Assembly: GCA_023435825.1 (NCBI GenBank)
Contig: JAEZMB010000121.1
Coordinates: 1 to 18,802 of the forward strand
DNA from: Pseudomonadota bacterium
Lineage (GTDB): Bacteria > Desulfobacterota > Desulfovibrionia > Desulfovibrionales > Desulfovibrionaceae
Direction: 5' to 3'
DNA length: 18,802 bases
Numbering within the stretch: position 1 is the first letter of the stretch; the number at the start of each line of letters is the position of its first letter. Below, in pieces: positions 5,452 through 13,588 of the stretch. The translations under genes were made by a program, and so were the position numbers. Below the pieces are notes generated by a model, which saw nothing but the letters and a program-made list of their open reading frames with translations, was not told the origin of the DNA and searched no databases.

Positions 5452-8178
5452 ATGTTCCAGATCGAAGAAGGACTCGCCGGCGTCGAAGCCCTCCCGCGCA
5501 TCCGCGCCAGGGGCCGGTATCTGTTTGCCGGGGAAGACAAGTTCTTCATCAAGGGCGTCACCTACGGCCCGTTCCCGGAAAACTCCCGGGGCGAACCGCT
5601 GCCCGAGGACGAAACCGTGGCCCATGACTTCGAACTCATGCGCCGCGCCGGCATCAACGCCATCCGCGTGTATTACGTGCCGCCCCGCCGCTTCCTGGAC
5701 ATCGCCGCCCGCTACGGCGTGCGCGTCATGATCGGCGTGCCCTGGCCCCAGCACCTGTGCTTCCTCGACCAGTGGGAAGTGAAGGAAGACATCAAGAAGA
5801 CCATCCGCGAGGCCGTGGCCTCCCTGGCCGGCCATCCGGCCATCCTCGCCTGGCTCATCGGCAACGAGATCCCCAGCCACATCGTGCGTTGGCACGGCGC
5901 GGGCAAGATCGAGAAGTTCCTGGAGAAGCTCGCCAATATCGTGCGCGAGGAAGATCCCGAAGGCCTGGTGACCTACGCCAACTACCCGTCCACGGAATAC
6001 CTGCGCCTGCCCTTCCTCGACTTCCTGTCGTTTAACGTCTACCTCCACGACGAGAAGGCCTTCCGCGCCTATGTGAAGCGCCTGCAGAACGTGGCCGGCG
6101 AACTGCCGCTGGTCTTGTCCGAATTCGGCATGGACTCCATCCGCAACGACGAGGAGCACGTGGCCGAGACCCTGTCCTGGCAGCTGCACGCCTCCTTTGA
6201 GCTGGGCGTTTCCGGCACCATGGTCTTCGCCTGGACCGACGAATGGTTCACCGGCGGCCATCTGGTCGAGGACTGGAAGTTCGGCATCGTGTCCGAGGTG
6301 CGCAAGCAAAAGCCCGCCTACAAGGCCGTGGCCGACGTCTACCGCCAGAAGCTGCCCCATCTGCCGGCCGACGCGCCGTTTATCTCAGTGGTCATCTGCG
6401 CCTACAACGCCGACTCCACCATGGACGGCTGTCTGGCCTCCTTTGCCAAGGTCGACTACCCCAACTTCGAAGTCATCGTGGTCGACGACGGCTCCACCGA
6501 CGCCACCGGCGAGATCGCCGACCGCCACGCCGCCGCCGCGCCCTACATCCAGGTGATCCACCAGCCCAACCTGGGCCTGTCCGCCGCCCGCAACGTCGGC
6601 ATGAACGCCGCCCGGGGCACGATTGTCGCCTACACCGACTCCGACTGCTACGTGGACCCGCACTGGCTGCACTACATGGCCTGGGCCTTCACCGACGAGC
6701 GCTTCGTGGCCGTGGGCGGCCCCAACCTGCCCCCGCCCGACGACAACCGCACCGCCGCCTGCGTGGCCGTGTCTCCCGGCGCGCCGACCCACGTGCTTTT
6801 GACCGACGAGATCGCCGAGCACATCCCGGGCTGCAACATGGCCTACCGCAAGGAATACCTGGCCGGCATCGGCGGCTTCGACGCCACCTACCGAGCGGCC
6901 GGCGACGACGTGGACGTGTGCTGGCGGCTCCAGGACCAGGGCCACATCATCGGCTTTTCCGCCGCCATGTTCGTGTGGCACCACCGCCGCTGCACGGTTT
7001 CGGCCTATTTGAAGCAGCAAAAGGGCTACGGCCGGGCCGAGGCGCTTTTAATTCCCAAGCACAAGTTCCGCTTCAACCTGCTGGGCAACTCCCGCTGGGC
7101 CGGCCGCATCTACGGCGACATCTCCGGCGCGCTGCTGGCCGCCCGGCCGGTGGTCTACCACGGCGCCTTCGGCATGGGCCTGTTCCAGACCCTTTACGAA
7201 CCCAAGGGCAGCTTGGCCGCCTATCTGCCCCTGTCCATGGAATGGATGGTCGTGGCCTTGGCGCTCATGATCGCCACGCCCTTTAGCCTCATCGCCGGCG
7301 GCGTGGGGCTGGCCATGGCCGCCGCCACCCTGGCCTTCGTCGGCTACCGGGTGAGCAAGGCCCGGCTGCCCAAGCACCACGACTGCATTGCCTCGCGCCT
7401 GACCATCGCCGGCCTGACCCTGGCCCAGCCGGTGCTGCGCGGCTGGACCCGCTACAAGACCCTGGCTTCGCTCAAGCGCGGCGCGGGCGTCAACGCCTGC
7501 CCGCTGCCCCTGGCCGACACCTCGGCCTGCGACGAAGCCAACCTGCCGCGCATCGGCTTCATGCGCCGCCTGGCCGGCACCGCCGGCATCCTGGCCCACC
7601 GCCTGTCGTTCCACCGCTTCTTCTGGAACAACAAGGGCCTGGAGCGCGACGAACTGCTGGCCTCGGTCATCGGCCTGCTGCGCACCCTTGGCGTCAACTA
7701 CGCCCTGGATTCCGGCTTCGCCGCCTCGTCCAACACCCCGCCCTGGGACCTGTCGGTGCGCACCTGCCGCCTGACCACGGCCCGGCTGCGGGTGACTGTC
7801 GAGAACCACGGCGGCGACAAGCGGTTCGTGCGCATGGCCGGCTCGGTGCTGCCCTCCGGCATCGCCGCCGCCGCCCTGGCCGGGCTGGTCATCACCGCCG
7901 GCGTCCTGGCCATGGTCAAGCCCCTGGCCGCCATCGCCGCCGGAGCCGCCGCCCTGGCGCTCACCGCCTGGATGGGCCTTGGCCTCTACCGCGCCGCCGC
8001 CCTGGTCGCCACCATCACCCAATACGTCATGGTGACCCGTCCGGGCTGCTCGGCCAACGAACCCAAGGACGAACGCGTGGTCAAGGTGGTCAAGCCCCAG
8101 ACCGTCGCTCGCGACGACGCCGACGACATCGTCGCCCCGGCCGAGCCCGTGGCCCCGGCCACCATCGAAGCCGCTTAA
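5452..8178 (+). CDS. Fusion of GH2-like glycosidase/transglycosidase and GT2 glycosyltransferase, membrane-attached
   Basis: The 908-aa protein joins two enzymes. Residues about 20-300 form a TIM-barrel domain like the GH2 catalytic domain, with IGNEI (Asn138-Glu139, acid/base) and LSEFG (Glu224, nucleophile). Residues about 308-565 are a GT2 domain that transfers a sugar from a nucleotide-sugar, with VVDDGS (Asp345-346), the metal-binding TDSD (396-398) and a GDD at 484-486. The QxxRW motif of processive synthases is not evident (QQKGYGRAE instead). Hydrophobic segments lie at about 598-640 and 797-865, separated by a basic cytosolic stretch. There is no signal peptide or membrane segment before the GT2 domain, so both enzymes should face the cytoplasm. 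AAGGAG lies 10 nt before ATG 5452. As first gene after the sigma-54 promoter, it probably starts glycan synthesis; the GH domain may act as a transglycosidase that remodels or cyclises the chain. Confidence 0.88.
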   Translation: MFQIEEGLAGVEALPRIRARGRYLFAGEDKFFIKGVTYGPFPENSRGEPLPEDETVAHDFELMRRAGINAIRVYYVPPRRFLDIAARYGVRVMIGVPWPQHLCFLDQWEVKEDIKKTIREAVASLAGHPAILAWLIGNEIPSHIVRWHGAGKIEKFLEKLANIVREEDPEGLVTYANYPSTEYLRLPFLDFLSFNVYLHDEKAFRAYVKRLQNVAGELPLVLSEFGMDSIRNDEEHVAETLSWQLHASFELGVSGTMVFAWTDEWFTGGHLVEDWKFGIVSEVRKQKPAYKAVADVYRQKLPHLPADAPFISVVICAYNADSTMDGCLASFAKVDYPNFEVIVVDDGSTDATGEIADRHAAAAPYIQVIHQPNLGLSAARNVGMNAARGTIVAYTDSDCYVDPHWLHYMAWAFTDERFVAVGGPNLPPPDDNRTAACVAVSPGAPTHVLLTDEIAEHIPGCNMAYRKEYLAGIGGFDATYRAAGDDVDVCWRLQDQGHIIGFSAAMFVWHHRRCTVSAYLKQQKGYGRAEALLIPKHKFRFNLLGNSRWAGRIYGDISGALLAARPVVYHGAFGMGLFQTLYEPKGSLAAYLPLSMEWMVVALALMIATPFSLIAGGVGLAMAAATLAFVGYRVSKARLPKHHDCIASRLTIAGLTLAQPVLRGWTRYKTLASLKRGAGVNACPLPLADTSACDEANLPRIGFMRRLAGTAGILAHRLSFHRFFWNNKGLERDELLASVIGLLRTLGVNYALDSGFAASSNTPPWDLSVRTCRLTTARLRVTVENHGGDKRFVRMAGSVLPSGIAAAALAGLVITAGVLAMVKPLAAIAAGAAALALTAWMGLGLYRAAALVATITQYVMVTRPGCSANEPKDERVVKVVKPQTVARDDADDIVAPAEPVAPATIEAA

Positions 8179-8194
8179 TCCCAAGCGACAACGC

Positions 8195-8242
8195 GCCGCC
8201 CCCGGACTCCGTCATGGCCAAGGCCTGACGGCCGGGGGCGGC
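8195..8242 (+). terminator. Strong post-stop hairpin without T-run (attenuator or RNA-stabilising)
   Basis: Seventeen nt after the stop codon, GCCGCCCCCGG (8195-8205) pairs perfectly with CCGGGGGCGGC (8232-8242), continued by CCGTCA/TGACGG (8209-8214 with 8226-8231) with a 3-nt bulge, 17 bp in all. No T-run follows. An alternative hairpin GGCGGCC/GGCCGCC (8237-8243 with 8251-8257) uses the same bases and excludes the first. GGCCGGCC copies at 8258-8265 and 8279-8286, and GCTTCC/GGAAGC at 8304-8309/8319-8324, follow in the 236-nt gap. Confidence 0.55.
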
Positions 8243-8414
8243 CTGCGTGAGGCCGCCGGCCGGCCAAGCCCCTTGCCCGGCCGGCCCAAAGGCCGTACAC
8301 GACGCTTCCGACCTTCACGGAAGCAACCGGAAGGGCGCAATGCTTCTCCCGGACCGGCCGCCGGACCTCTCGTCCGAAGCGGCCCTGGCGGCCCGGCCGC
8401 CAAGGAATGACGCC

Positions 8415-10220
8415 ATGAGCATGTTTCGCACCCTGCTTCGCTATCTGCACCCCTACCGGCACCTGTTCGTGCTGGGGCTGTGCCTGGTCGGCATGGCCAG
8501 CGCCATGGAACTCCTCAAACCCTGGCCGCTCAAGCTCGCCATCGACCAGATCATCGGCCACAAACCCCTGGACGTCTTCGGCTGGCGGCCGGACCTGCAA
8601 ACCTGGACCGTGGGCACCCAACTCTTGTGCGTGGTGGGGATGCTGGTCGGCGTCCATTTCCTGGTCGGCTTCGTGCAGCTGTGCAACAACTATCTGACCA
8701 TCCGCATGGGCCAGGATATGGTCCAGGACCTGCGCTGCGACCTCTTTGACCACCTGCAGCGCCAATCCCTGCTCTTTCACCAGAAATGGCCCACCGGCGA
8801 CCTCATCTACCGCATCATGGGCGACACCTACGCCGTCCAGACCTTGCTCATGAACGGCGTTTTCACCACGCTCACCAGCTCGGCCCTGCTCGTGGGCATG
8901 TTGGCCGTGTGCCTGCAGATGGACGCCGAGCTGACGCTCTACGCCCTGTGCGTCATACCGTTTCTCTTTCTGGCCATCTCCCGGGTCTCGCGCAAGATCG
9001 GCGATCTGACCACCGAGACGCACCTCAAGGAGTCGCAAGTCTACACCACGGTGGAGCGCATCTTTTCCTCCATCACCCTGGTCCAGGCCTTTGGCCGCGA
9101 GGACGAGGAACGGCGCAAGTTCGTCACCGAGTCCCAGCATTCCTTTGACCGCAAGCTGTCGCTCTACGCCCTGCAGACCGTCTACGGCTGGCTGGTCTCG
9201 GGCATCACGGCCACGGGCACGGCCCTGGTCCTCTATATCGGCGTGCGCCACGTGCTCGACGGCACGCTGTCCACCGGCGAACTGCTGGTCTTTATTTCCT
9301 ATCTCGCTTCGCTCTATACGCCGCTCAACAGCTTAAGCGACACCGTGGCCGGCATCCGGGCGTCGCTGGCCCGGGCCCGGCGCGTCATGGACGTGCTGGC
9401 CGTCAACGAGGCCGTGCCGGAAAAGCCCGACGCCCCCAAGCTGGCCGTGAGCAAGGGCGAAGTGGTCTTCAGCGACGTGACCTTTGGCTATACGCCCGAA
9501 AAGATGGTCTTAAACGACGTGGCCTTCACCTGTCCCGGCGGCTCCACCGTGGCCATCGTGGGCCAGACCGGAGCCGGCAAGACCTCGCTGGTGAGTCTGC
9601 TCCTGCGCTTCTACGATCCGCAAAAAGGTTCCATCGTCATCGACGGCCAGGACCTGCGCGACGTGACCCTGCGCAGCCTGCGCGACAACATCGCCATCGT
9701 CTTGCAGGAAACCCAGCTCTTCCCCATGAGCGTCCATGACAACATCGCCTACGGCAAACGCCAGGCCAGCCGCGAGGAAGTCATCCAGGCCGCCACCCTG
9801 GCTAACGCCCACGACTTCATCGTCGGCCTGCCCGACGGCTACGACACCATCCTCGGCGAGAAGGGGGCCAACCTCTCGGGCGGCCAGCGCCAGCGCATCT
9901 CCATCGCCCGGGCGCTTTTAAAGGACGCGCCGCTTTTAATCCTCGACGAACCCACCTCGGCCCTGGACGCCGAGACCGAGGCGCTGATCATGGAAGGGCT
10001 GGAGCGGCTCATGCAAAACCGCACCACCTTTGTCATCGCCCACCGCCTGTCCATGATGCGCCGGGCCGACATGATCCTGGTGATCAAAAACCAGCGCATC
10101 CACGAGATGGGCTCCTACGACGAACTCATGGCCCAGAACGGCGAATTCGCCCGGCTCCACGCCATCCAGATGGGCAAGGGCAAGCCCGAGAAGCAGCCGC
10201 CCGCGCCGCTGGTGGCCTAG
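8415..10220 (+). CDS. ABC exporter, half-transporter (MsbA/NdvA type)
   Basis: This 601-aa protein has an N-terminal six-helix exporter domain (about 15-320) and a C-terminal ATPase. The ATPase shows Walker A GQTGAGKT (383-390, Lys389), signature LSGGQ (487-491), Walker B LLILDEP (Asp511, Glu512) and an H-loop His543. Half-transporters of this type work as homodimers in the inner membrane, driving export of lipid-linked or free glycans or other amphipathic substrates. ATG 8415 is chosen because AAGGA lies 8 nt before it and the protein then begins MSMFRTLLRYLHPYR, typical of the family; the frame is open further upstream, but that part is low-complexity and GC-rich. Its position after the GH2-GT2 synthase suggests it exports that product, as NdvA/ChvA exports cyclic glucan. 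The exact substrate cannot be read from sequence. Confidence 0.93.
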   Translation: MSMFRTLLRYLHPYRHLFVLGLCLVGMASAMELLKPWPLKLAIDQIIGHKPLDVFGWRPDLQTWTVGTQLLCVVGMLVGVHFLVGFVQLCNNYLTIRMGQDMVQDLRCDLFDHLQRQSLLFHQKWPTGDLIYRIMGDTYAVQTLLMNGVFTTLTSSALLVGMLAVCLQMDAELTLYALCVIPFLFLAISRVSRKIGDLTTETHLKESQVYTTVERIFSSITLVQAFGREDEERRKFVTESQHSFDRKLSLYALQTVYGWLVSGITATGTALVLYIGVRHVLDGTLSTGELLVFISYLASLYTPLNSLSDTVAGIRASLARARRVMDVLAVNEAVPEKPDAPKLAVSKGEVVFSDVTFGYTPEKMVLNDVAFTCPGGSTVAIVGQTGAGKTSLVSLLLRFYDPQKGSIVIDGQDLRDVTLRSLRDNIAIVLQETQLFPMSVHDNIAYGKRQASREEVIQAATLANAHDFIVGLPDGYDTILGEKGANLSGGQRQRISIARALLKDAPLLILDEPTSALDAETEALIMEGLERLMQNRTTFVIAHRLSMMRRADMILVIKNQRIHEMGSYDELMAQNGEFARLHAIQMGKGKPEKQPPAPLVA

Positions 10221-10229
10221 AAGACCTTG

Positions 10230-10270
10230 GGGGCGACGGCGGCCTTTCCATGTTCGCCGCCGTTCGCCCC
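10230..10270 (+). terminator. Strong post-stop hairpin without T-run
   Basis: Nine nt after the exporter stop, GGGGCGA+CGGCGGC (10230-10243) pairs with GCCGCCG+TCGCCCC (10256-10262 and 10264-10270), a 14-bp stem with one bulged T and a 12-nt loop. No T-run follows. It could be a weak terminator, a pause site, or a 3'-end stabiliser for the upstream message. Confidence 0.5.
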
Positions 10271-10338
10271 AGTCGGCGTCGGCAGGCCGCTTCGCGCCAC
10301 GCCCGCCCTTCACCGTGGTCGGGGCCGGGCCGATGCGG

Positions 10339-10348
10339 CCCCCCCCCC
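10339..10348 (+). repeat. C10 homopolymer just upstream of the GT-C gene
   Basis: Ten consecutive C residues lie 40 nt before ATG 10389, in the 168-nt gap after the exporter gene. The reading frame of the GT-C gene is open through this tract back to 10227, so if translation starts upstream the tract would be coding. Length change by slippage could alter leader spacing or an N-terminal extension. Confidence 0.6.
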
Positions 10349-10388
10349 TTTGGACGCGCCCCGGCCGCGCGCGGGCGTCGGATCGAGC

Positions 10389-13376
10389 ATGTGCATGAAG
10401 CGAGTTGACGGCATCTTCGTGGATACGCCGCTGACCAGGGGGCAATGGCTCGCCGTGGTCGGGCTGTTGGCCGTCGCCTTGGCCCTGCGCCTGGCCTGGC
10501 TTGGGGAAACCGAGCTGTGGTGGGATGAAATCCTGACCGTGCACAGGGCGCGGCTGCCCCTGGGCGATCTGTGGCGAAGCCTCAACACCCAGGCGGCCTT
10601 CGAGGCGTCCCTGGATACCTCGCCGCCCCTGCACCACAGCATCATCCATTTCTTCATGCTTCTGGGAAACCACGAAGCCACGGTCAAGCTGGCCAGCGCC
10701 CTGTTCGGCACGGCCTCCATCGCCATGGCCCTGGCGGTCGGTTCACGGTGCTTCGGCCGGCTGGCCGGCTTTCTCGGCGCGGCCTATCTGGCGCTGCTGC
10801 AATATCACATCGCCTACTCCCGCGACCTGCGCTGGTATGCGTTCTTTTTCTTTTTTTCCTTGGCGTCGCTGTATGCGTTCACCCGCTGCGTTTCCCCGGG
10901 CCGGCGGCGGGATGCCGCCCTGTGGGTGCTCGCCTCGGCGGCGATGCTGTACACATCCTATGTGGCCGCGCCGTTTCTGGCCGGCCAGGCGATCTTCGCC
11001 GCCGGCGTCCTCGTGTGCTGGGGCAAGGCCGGCCGGCGCGCCGACAGCGTCCGGTTCGTCACAACCATGGCCGTGGCCGCCGCAGCGCTTGTACTCCTGT
11101 ATCTGCCGCAACTGCCCGGCCAGCTTGTCACCACCCGCGCCTTTTATGTGCCGGGGCTCAATCCGGCCAGCCCCCTGGCCCTGGCGGAGGCGTTGGCCAA
11201 GTTCGCCGGTTTTTGGGACGACCGGGCCGGGTATTTCGCCGCCGCCGCCGTGGCCGTCGGCTTGTGGGGTTGCGTCAACGCCTGGCGCAAGGGGCAGGCC
11301 CCCTCGGTGGTGCTGTTGCTGCTCTGGGGCGGCCTGCCGACCTGCGCCGCCTTTCTCGTCAACGTCAACGCCCAGGCCCAGGCCAAGTATTTTCCCGGCC
11401 TGCTCCTGCTCCTGGGGCTATGCGTCGGAGCCGGCCTGGCCGCCCTGGCCGAAACGGCGGCGCGTCTTGCCGGCGGCCGCTCCTGGCTGCCTCTCGCGGC
11501 CGGCCTTGCCGGCGTCCTGGCCCTGGCCTGGCCCAATCTCGACTACGCCAAGTTCTACCAGCCGCCCCAGCCGACGACGAAGCAATGGGCCGAGTTTCTG
11601 CGAGACGCGGACAACCGGGGCCTGCCCGTAATTCTCGAACGCAACCGCCAGCGCAAGGCCATCCTGGACTGGTACTTCGGCAACAAGACGCCCTGGCTCG
11701 CCCGGGACTTCCGGCCGGGCTATCACCGTTTCCTGTATATGGGCAGCCGGCCCGACGTGCCGGAGAACCTTCCTGTCGTGAAAATCCTGCGCCAGCCGCG
11801 CGAGGCCGTGACCTTCGCCCGGGGCGAACTCCTCAGCGAATCGCCCGTGGCCCTGTATCCGGACGCGGCCGGAAAGGCCCGTTACCAGGAGGACTTCACG
11901 GGCTTTTCCCTGTGGCGGCACGCCGCCTACCTGGACAATCTGGCCCCGGATTTCACTGCCGCAACCCTGGCCCTGGTCGGTTTCGACGCGCCGGGACAGG
12001 TGGTTTACGCCTTTGCCAACCCCACGGGAGCCAGGCTCGAAACGGCGACCGTGACCCTGCGGGTGATCCTGCGAGACGCCATCGCCGGCTACGCGCCCGA
12101 TGCCGACGCCTCCCTGGAAGCCTCGGCCGACGGCGAACGGTGGGAGCCGCTGGCCGCCGTCACCTTTGAGACCTTTTTGCGCCAGAATCCGGGCCTGTCC
12201 CTCCCCCCCCCCTTGCGGCAGGCCGAGGCCGCCTTGACGGCGTCCGTGCCGGCGGCCTTGCTCAACAAACCTCGCTTGTTCGTGCGCCTGGTCCTGCGGC
12301 CCGGCGGCTATGGCGCGTCCATCGAAGTGGCCGCCCTGTCCCTGGAAGCCGCGTTCGCGGCCAACGCCCCGGCCCAGGCCGTCGATCCGGCCGTGGAGCG
12401 CTGCAAGACCCTGGCGAACAATGCCCCGCTGCGTCTGGCCCAACCGGACGTCAGGCCCCTTGAGGGAAACATCGTGTACGGCTTCAGCCCGCTGGGCGAG
12501 GCCATTGCTCCCAGGATGGGAAACCAGGAAAGCCAGCGCGCCTACGTCGCCGCCAACCCGGAAGCACCCGTGCTGCGCGTGACCCGGGCCGACGGCTCCG
12601 AGGTCTGCCGGTTTTATGATCCCCTGCGAAACGGCTCCGGCGTGGCGTTGACAACCGGCGAACCGGTTGCCGTTTCCCTGGAGCCCCCCGTGCCGGCAAC
12701 CGTCAGGGGCCTGCGCCTGGAGGGCGAGATCGCCGACCCGGTCATCGCCTTTGGCCGGAAACGTCTGGCCCCGGGACTGAGCCTGCCCAAGGGGTCCAGC
12801 GTCGCCCTCAACCCCGGCGATAAGGGGCGAATCACCTTTCTGCAGTCTTTCGCGGCCGAGCAGCCGCCCGTGGACATCATGGTCCGCCACGACGGCCTGG
12901 CGGAAAAGACCTCGGGCCGGTCCATCACCTGCCGGGCCGGTTCGTCTTGCGAATTCGTCTATCTTTTCGCCTCGAAGTTGCCCATTACCGGTTTTCGGCT
13001 CACGGCGACGCCCTCGGTCAGTCCGGACGGCCAGCAGCATGTGCGGGCCTTTTACGCCGTCGACGACCCCGCTGACCGCCGGACGGTGTTCGAATACCGG
13101 GGCGAAGGCTCGGGACATTGGGACACCCTGGAAAACCTGACCCGGGACGTCAGGCTGTCCCGGCCCGGCTATCTGCTCTATGTCGGTTTTTCGCTTTCCG
13201 GCGACGGGGCTTCGGTGGCGGGAACCGACACCTATCCGTTGCGCATGGAAGTGGACTTGGACGCCCGGCGGCTGGAGTGTCCGACGCTTGGGGAAGAAAT
13301 GACGGCCATCCAGGACGAGTCGGCCTATCCCAATGCCTATCGTCTCTGGCTGTTCCGTGACCCGCTGGCTTTTTGA
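10389..13376 (+). CDS. Large GT-C type membrane glycosyltransferase (GT39/ArnT-like) with periplasmic beta-rich C-terminus
   Basis: The 995-aa protein has an N-terminal polytopic half (about 20-430, roughly ten or more helices) and a periplasmic C-terminal half of more than 500 residues that looks beta-rich. The first periplasmic loop has ETELWWDE (Asp46, Glu47), the acidic motif of GT-C enzymes, and YSRDLRWY follows at 143-150, as in the GT39/GT83 group. Such enzymes transfer a sugar from a polyprenyl-phosphate donor on the periplasmic side. The C-terminus resembles discoidin/jelly-roll domains in character, without a firm family. The start is uncertain: ATG 10389 has only GGA 6 nt upstream, ATG 10395 is an alternative, and the frame is open back to 10227. 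A phenylalanine run is encoded near 10842-10858 by T-rich sequence, and a C10 tract lies inside the gene. Confidence 0.82.
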   Translation: MCMKRVDGIFVDTPLTRGQWLAVVGLLAVALALRLAWLGETELWWDEILTVHRARLPLGDLWRSLNTQAAFEASLDTSPPLHHSIIHFFMLLGNHEATVKLASALFGTASIAMALAVGSRCFGRLAGFLGAAYLALLQYHIAYSRDLRWYAFFFFFSLASLYAFTRCVSPGRRRDAALWVLASAAMLYTSYVAAPFLAGQAIFAAGVLVCWGKAGRRADSVRFVTTMAVAAAALVLLYLPQLPGQLVTTRAFYVPGLNPASPLALAEALAKFAGFWDDRAGYFAAAAVAVGLWGCVNAWRKGQAPSVVLLLLWGGLPTCAAFLVNVNAQAQAKYFPGLLLLLGLCVGAGLAALAETAARLAGGRSWLPLAAGLAGVLALAWPNLDYAKFYQPPQPTTKQWAEFLRDADNRGLPVILERNRQRKAILDWYFGNKTPWLARDFRPGYHRFLYMGSRPDVPENLPVVKILRQPREAVTFARGELLSESPVALYPDAAGKARYQEDFTGFSLWRHAAYLDNLAPDFTAATLALVGFDAPGQVVYAFANPTGARLETATVTLRVILRDAIAGYAPDADASLEASADGERWEPLAAVTFETFLRQNPGLSLPPPLRQAEAALTASVPAALLNKPRLFVRLVLRPGGYGASIEVAALSLEAAFAANAPAQAVDPAVERCKTLANNAPLRLAQPDVRPLEGNIVYGFSPLGEAIAPRMGNQESQRAYVAANPEAPVLRVTRADGSEVCRFYDPLRNGSGVALTTGEPVAVSLEPPVPATVRGLRLEGEIADPVIAFGRKRLAPGLSLPKGSSVALNPGDKGRITFLQSFAAEQPPVDIMVRHDGLAEKTSGRSITCRAGSSCEFVYLFASKLPITGFRLTATPSVSPDGQQHVRAFYAVDDPADRRTVFEYRGEGSGHWDTLENLTRDVRLSRPGYLLYVGFSLSGDGASVAGTDTYPLRMEVDLDARRLECPTLGEEMTAIQDESAYPNAYRLWLFRDPLAF
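12203..12212 (+). repeat. C10 homopolymer inside the GT-C coding sequence
   Basis: Ten consecutive C residues encode the end of Leu and Pro-Pro-Pro at about residues 605-608 of the GT-C protein. Gain or loss of one base would shift the frame and remove the last ~390 residues, leaving the membrane catalytic half. This is the classic form of a slipped-strand contingency tract, though sequencing error in such tracts is also common. Confidence 0.65.
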
Positions 13377-13378
13377 AA

Positions 13379-13397
13379 TGACGCCGGGCCGGCGTCA
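13379..13397 (+). terminator. Post-stop hairpin without T-run
   Basis: Two nt after the GT-C stop codon, TGACGCCG (13379-13386) and CGGCGTCA (13390-13397) form a perfect 8-bp stem with a 3-nt loop. No T-run follows. The rest of the 212-nt gap to 13589 is GC-rich with no recognised gene or promoter. Confidence 0.5.
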
Positions 13398-13588
13398 CGG
13401 CCGCCCTCCGGAAAGCCTGGCCGGCAACGCCTTCTGGCCTCCCCGGACGGGCTGTGATACGGACCGCTGCGGGATGGACGCGGCCCCGGCCGCCGACATC
13501 CCGATTCGCGCCGGGGACGCCGCCCGCCCCGGTCACTGATCCGGGCTTTTGCCCCAAACCGGGCGCTAGGCCGCCCTTGGCGAGAGAC

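Noticed and set aside
8247..8414. Upstream in-frame extension of the ABC exporter
   Set aside because: The extra 56 residues are Pro/Ala/Arg-rich, and the ATG at 8415 has a good ribosome site and gives a normal family N-terminus.
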